From Myxococcales bacterium (lineage in GTDB: Bacteria; Myxococcota_A; Polyangia; Palsa-1104), in the NCBI GenBank assembly GCA_003170275.1, contig PNAM01000111.1:13383-48693 (forward strand): a stretch of DNA of 35,311 nucleotides, in the 5' to 3' direction. Of the stretch, positions 33,044 through 35,311 are shown piece by piece. Below the pieces are notes generated by a model. It ran no database searches and was not told the DNA's origin. It worked only from the letters and a program-made list of their open reading frames with translations. A program made the position numbers and the translations under genes. Position 1 is the stretch's first letter; the number at the start of each line of letters is the position of its first letter.

Positions 33044-34614
33044 TGAGACTGTGCCTCGCCTCGCTGATCGTGGCGTCCAGCGCATTCGCCGCGCCGGCGA
33101 CCCAGTACAACGAGCCGCTCGCGCCGTCGCCACGCCCGGCGCTCGAGGCGCGCATCGAGGCGCTGGTGGCCGAGGTGGCGGGGCACGAGCGACGCGAGGT
33201 GCCGCGTCCCGACGCGCGGCTCGCGCGCGCCGCCGAAGATCTGGTGCGGCACACTGCGCCCGACGGACGGCCACCCAACGAGCAGGTGCAGGCCGCCTTG
33301 TGGCTCAACGGAATCATCGAGCCGCCGCCGCACCTGATCCTGGCCAACACCTCGCCCGGCCCCGACGGCGAGCAGGCGGTGCTGACCGAGCTCAGGGCGC
33401 AGCTGCCGCGCGCGCTCTCGCAGGGACGCTACCGGCGCGTGGGCGCGGCGACGCAGCGCTACGGCGAGCAGGTGCTGGTGCTGGTCGCGCTGCAGGAGTC
33501 GGGGATCGAGCTCTCGCCGCTGCCGCGCTCGCTGCCGAACGGCGGGCCGACGTCGCTCGTCGGTGAGGTGCGCGCGCCGTTCCAGCGTCCCGAGGCGTTC
33601 GTCACCGGGCCCGACGGACAGGTGACGCGCCTTGCGCTCGAAGGCGACGCGACCCACTTCCGCGGCACCTTCCGCTGCGGGCCGGCGCGCGGGCGCTATC
33701 AGCTCGAGCTGGCCGCCGAAGATCGGTTCGGCGCGTCGGTGCTGGCCAACTTTCCCATCTACTGCGGCGTGCCGGCGCCGTCGGCGCTTCCGCCGGTGAC
33801 CACCGCGGTGCGCGCGGAAGACAAGCTCGCCGATGGACCGTCGGCCGAGGCGGCGATGGTGCGCCTGGTCAACCAGGATCGCGCGCACACCGGCCTGCCG
33901 GCGCTCGAGGTCGACGCGCGGCTGACGCAGATCGCGCGCGGGCATTCGGCCGACATGCAGGCGCACGGGTTCGTCGGGCACGTGTCGCCCACCACCGGCT
34001 CGGCGGCGGATCGCTTCCGGCGCGCCGGCGTGGACGCGGTGCTGATCGCGGAGAACGTCGCGCGCGCGTATTCGCCGGGCGAGGCCGAGCTCGGGCTGAT
34101 GGAGAGCCCCGGCCACCGCGCCAACATCCTCAACCGCGACGTGACGCGCGTCGGCGTGGGCGCGATCATCACCGACGGGATCGGCGGCGCGCGCGAGCTG
34201 CTGGTCACGCAGGTGTTTTGCAAGCCGCCCGAGCGCATCGATGCCGGCTCGGCGGTGACGCTGCGCCACGAGATCGAAGCGCTGCGCCACGCGCACCACC
34301 TGGGCGCGCTCGGCGCCGACCCCGCGCTCGATCTGGTGGCGCAGTCGACCGCCGAGGGGATCGCGCGCGGTTCGTTGCGCGCGGAGCGGGCCGGCGAGCC
34401 GATCGAGCGCGCGTTGGGCAAATTGGCCGACCGCTACCAGTCGATGCGCAGCGTGGTGGCCACCTCCAGCGGCGTGGCCCAGGTCGTGAGCGGCGTGGAG
34501 AAATCGCTGCTAGATCAAACCGTTACGACCGTCGGGGTGGGCGTCGCCGCGGGGCGTAGGCCGGACGGCTCGCCGGCGGTGTTCGCGGTGCTGGTGCTGG
34601 CGACGCGCCGCTGA
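33043..34614 (+). CDS. Secreted CAP/SCP-domain protein with extra CAP-like domains
   Basis: A 523-residue protein starting at ATG 33043, within the stop of the kinase gene. Signal peptide LCLASLIVASSAFAA. The middle (about 272-385) is a clear CAP/SCP domain: NQDRAHTGLPALEVDARLTQIA, then HSADMQAHGFVGHVSP, IAENVARAY, MESPGHRANIL and TRVGVGAI, with the family's His and Glu residues. The C-terminal 130 residues repeat the same plan in decayed form (EALRHAHHLGALGADPALDL...VTTVGVGVAA) without the histidines. The N-terminal region (about 25-170) may be another decayed copy, followed by an Ig-like strand-rich part. CAP proteins act outside the cytoplasm, but their activity in bacteria is poorly known. 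Coupling to a membrane kinase suggests an envelope signal role. Confidence 0.85.
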
Positions 34615-34686
34615 CGGGCCTGGCATTCTCGTGTGGCGTGCTTTAATCTTTAAGAGTCGGCCGCCGGCAGTTGCAAGGGAGTCGTC

Positions 34687-35142
34687 ATGGCTGGTCAATT
34701 CGTCGTCACTCGCAATGGTCGCGATTCGTTCTGCTCACAGGACGAGCTGCTCAAACTGGCCGAGCGCGGCCTGTTGAGCCGCGGCGACCTGGTCTATCAC
34801 CCGGTGCTCGGCCGTTGGCTGTATGCGCGCGAGGTGGAAGAGATCAAGGCGCAGCTCGCGCGCGCGGCCACGCTCGGCCTGCCGGTCGGGCCGGCCCTGC
34901 CGGTGGCGTCCAACGGCGAGGCTGTAGCCGGGTTCGTGCTCGGGCTGCTCGGGCACCTGCCGCTGCTCGGCTTCGTGTGCTGCGTGCTGGGGATCTATTT
35001 CTCGGGGCGCGGGCTGAAGCGCGCGGCCGGGCTGCAGAACCGCGGGCACGGGTTGGCGGTGGCGGGGATGGTGTTGTCGATCGTGTTCCTGGTGCCGGCG
35101 ACCGCGTGCAGCGCGCTGGTGCTCACCGGGCTGTTGCAGTAA
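34687..35142 (+). CDS. GYF-like/DUF4190-type membrane protein
   Basis: A 151-residue protein with a strong ribosome binding site (AAGGGAG). The first 55 residues (QFVVTRNGRDSFCSQDELLK, GDLVYHPVLGRWLYAREVEE) follow the GYF_2/DUF4339 pattern, a small fold that usually binds peptides in the cytoplasm. Residues about 78-150 hold two hydrophobic segments (AVAGFVLGLLGHLPLLGFVCCVLGIYF, LAVAGMVLSIVFLVPATACSALVL) split by SGRGLKRAAGLQNRGHGLAV, a typical DUF4190 membrane pair. Such proteins are frequent in myxobacteria and have no known function. Its last 20 bases overlap the end of the opposite-strand kinase-like gene. Confidence 0.85.
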   Translation: MAGQFVVTRNGRDSFCSQDELLKLAERGLLSRGDLVYHPVLGRWLYAREVEEIKAQLARAATLGLPVGPALPVASNGEAVAGFVLGLLGHLPLLGFVCCVLGIYFSGRGLKRAAGLQNRGHGLAVAGMVLSIVFLVPATACSALVLTGLLQ

Positions 35143-35311
35143 GCGCGGCCAGCTCGCGGCGGTCGTCGTCGGGGCTGCTCGCGTGCGGCGCGCGCCCGGC
35201 CACCAGCAGCGTCGGGCCGTGCTCTTCGATCACGATCGAGGCGGCGGGCGAGCCGTGCGCGATCCCTTCGGCGTGCAGCGGGGCGAGCGCGCGATCGAGG
35301 CGGGCGCGCGC
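35123..35311 (-). CDS. C-terminal end of a kinase-like protein lacking catalytic motifs (gene runs off the right edge)
   Basis: The reverse strand is open from the window edge to a TGA at 35123-35125, giving 62 residues with GC-rich third positions. The start, LDRALAPLHAEGIAHGSPAA, followed by SIVIEEHGPTLLVAG, lines up with the catalytic loop region of a Ser/Thr kinase (LH..GIxHRDLKPxNIxL...xxxLxDFG). However, HRD is replaced by HGS and DFG by VAG. If the reading is right it is a pseudokinase domain; the usual C-lobe is also missing since the protein ends about 25 residues later. The N-terminal part lies outside the window, so this remains a fragment-based inference. Confidence 0.55.
   Translation of the reverse strand, partial: ARARLDRALAPLHAEGIAHGSPAASIVIEEHGPTLLVAGRAPHASSPDDDRRELAALTATAR

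Noticed and set aside
34621..34647. TGGCAT...TTTAAT before the GYF/DUF4190 gene as a sigma-70 promoter, or TGGC as a sigma-54 site
   Set aside because: The spacer is 15 bases, too short for sigma-70, and the GG/GC dinucleotides of sigma-54 do not line up.

Overview
The window reads as a chromosomal segment of a GC-rich myxobacterium-like organism (phylum Myxococcota or a close deltaproteobacterial relative). This is an inference from four traits. Third codon positions are almost always G or C. There are three Hanks-type Ser/Thr kinases with a C-terminal membrane anchor. There are several Cys-rich lipoproteins, one with four MopE-type 'CNNG.DDD.DG..DC' repeats. Kinases and envelope proteins carry PEGA and TPR modules with Pro/Ala-rich linkers. 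I see no rRNA, tRNA, insertion sequence, phage gene or CRISPR array. Genes are densely packed and no gene-free stretch reaches 300 bases.

Left part (1-8040): the start of clpB (minus strand, running off the left edge) faces an outer-membrane beta-barrel gene of the Omp85/BamA surface-antigen type. The barrel gene overlaps by 4 bases a lipoprotein gene whose residues look like a HipA/FAM20-type atypical kinase. On the minus strand follow two lipoproteins, one Cys-rich and one with MopE repeats, and an orphan DNA methyltransferase.

Middle (8040-19755): recQ carries a long Lys/Ala/Pro-rich tail resembling histone H1 and converges on a PAS histidine kinase. A minus-strand cluster then reads aspS > glpD > Ser/Thr kinase > PEGA/TPR protein > a 50-residue Cys-rich peptide. 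The aspS promoter places transcription start almost exactly on the ATG. A plus-strand TRASH zinc-finger/M23 peptidase fusion diverges from aspS.

Sulfur block (19839-23003): cysC and an APS-reductase-type cysH, then a metallophosphoesterase, meeting a minus-strand MEMO-family gene and a small lipoprotein.

ATP-grasp/KGG block (23154-24735): a RimK-like ATP-grasp ligase overlaps the first of two KGG-repeat stress protein genes. The last third of a hundred codons of the ligase gene conceals, in another frame, an extra KGG module. This is the best candidate for an undescribed functional unit in the window.

Right part (25395-35311): a zinc-ribbon/PEGA kinase, a TPR protein, a CBM9-like lipoprotein, an MscS channel, an unknown secreted protein, a third kinase divergent from it across only 24 bases, a CAP/SCP-domain secreted protein, a GYF/DUF4190-type membrane protein, and the C-terminal end of a kinase-like protein lacking the catalytic motifs.

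Two features of the whole window stand out. All six convergent gene pairs abut or overlap at their stop codons (0 to 20 bases), three of them inside one shared CTAG. Several genes lacking a Shine-Dalgarno sequence have a -10 hexamer 6 to 9 bases before the start codon, which predicts leaderless mRNAs.
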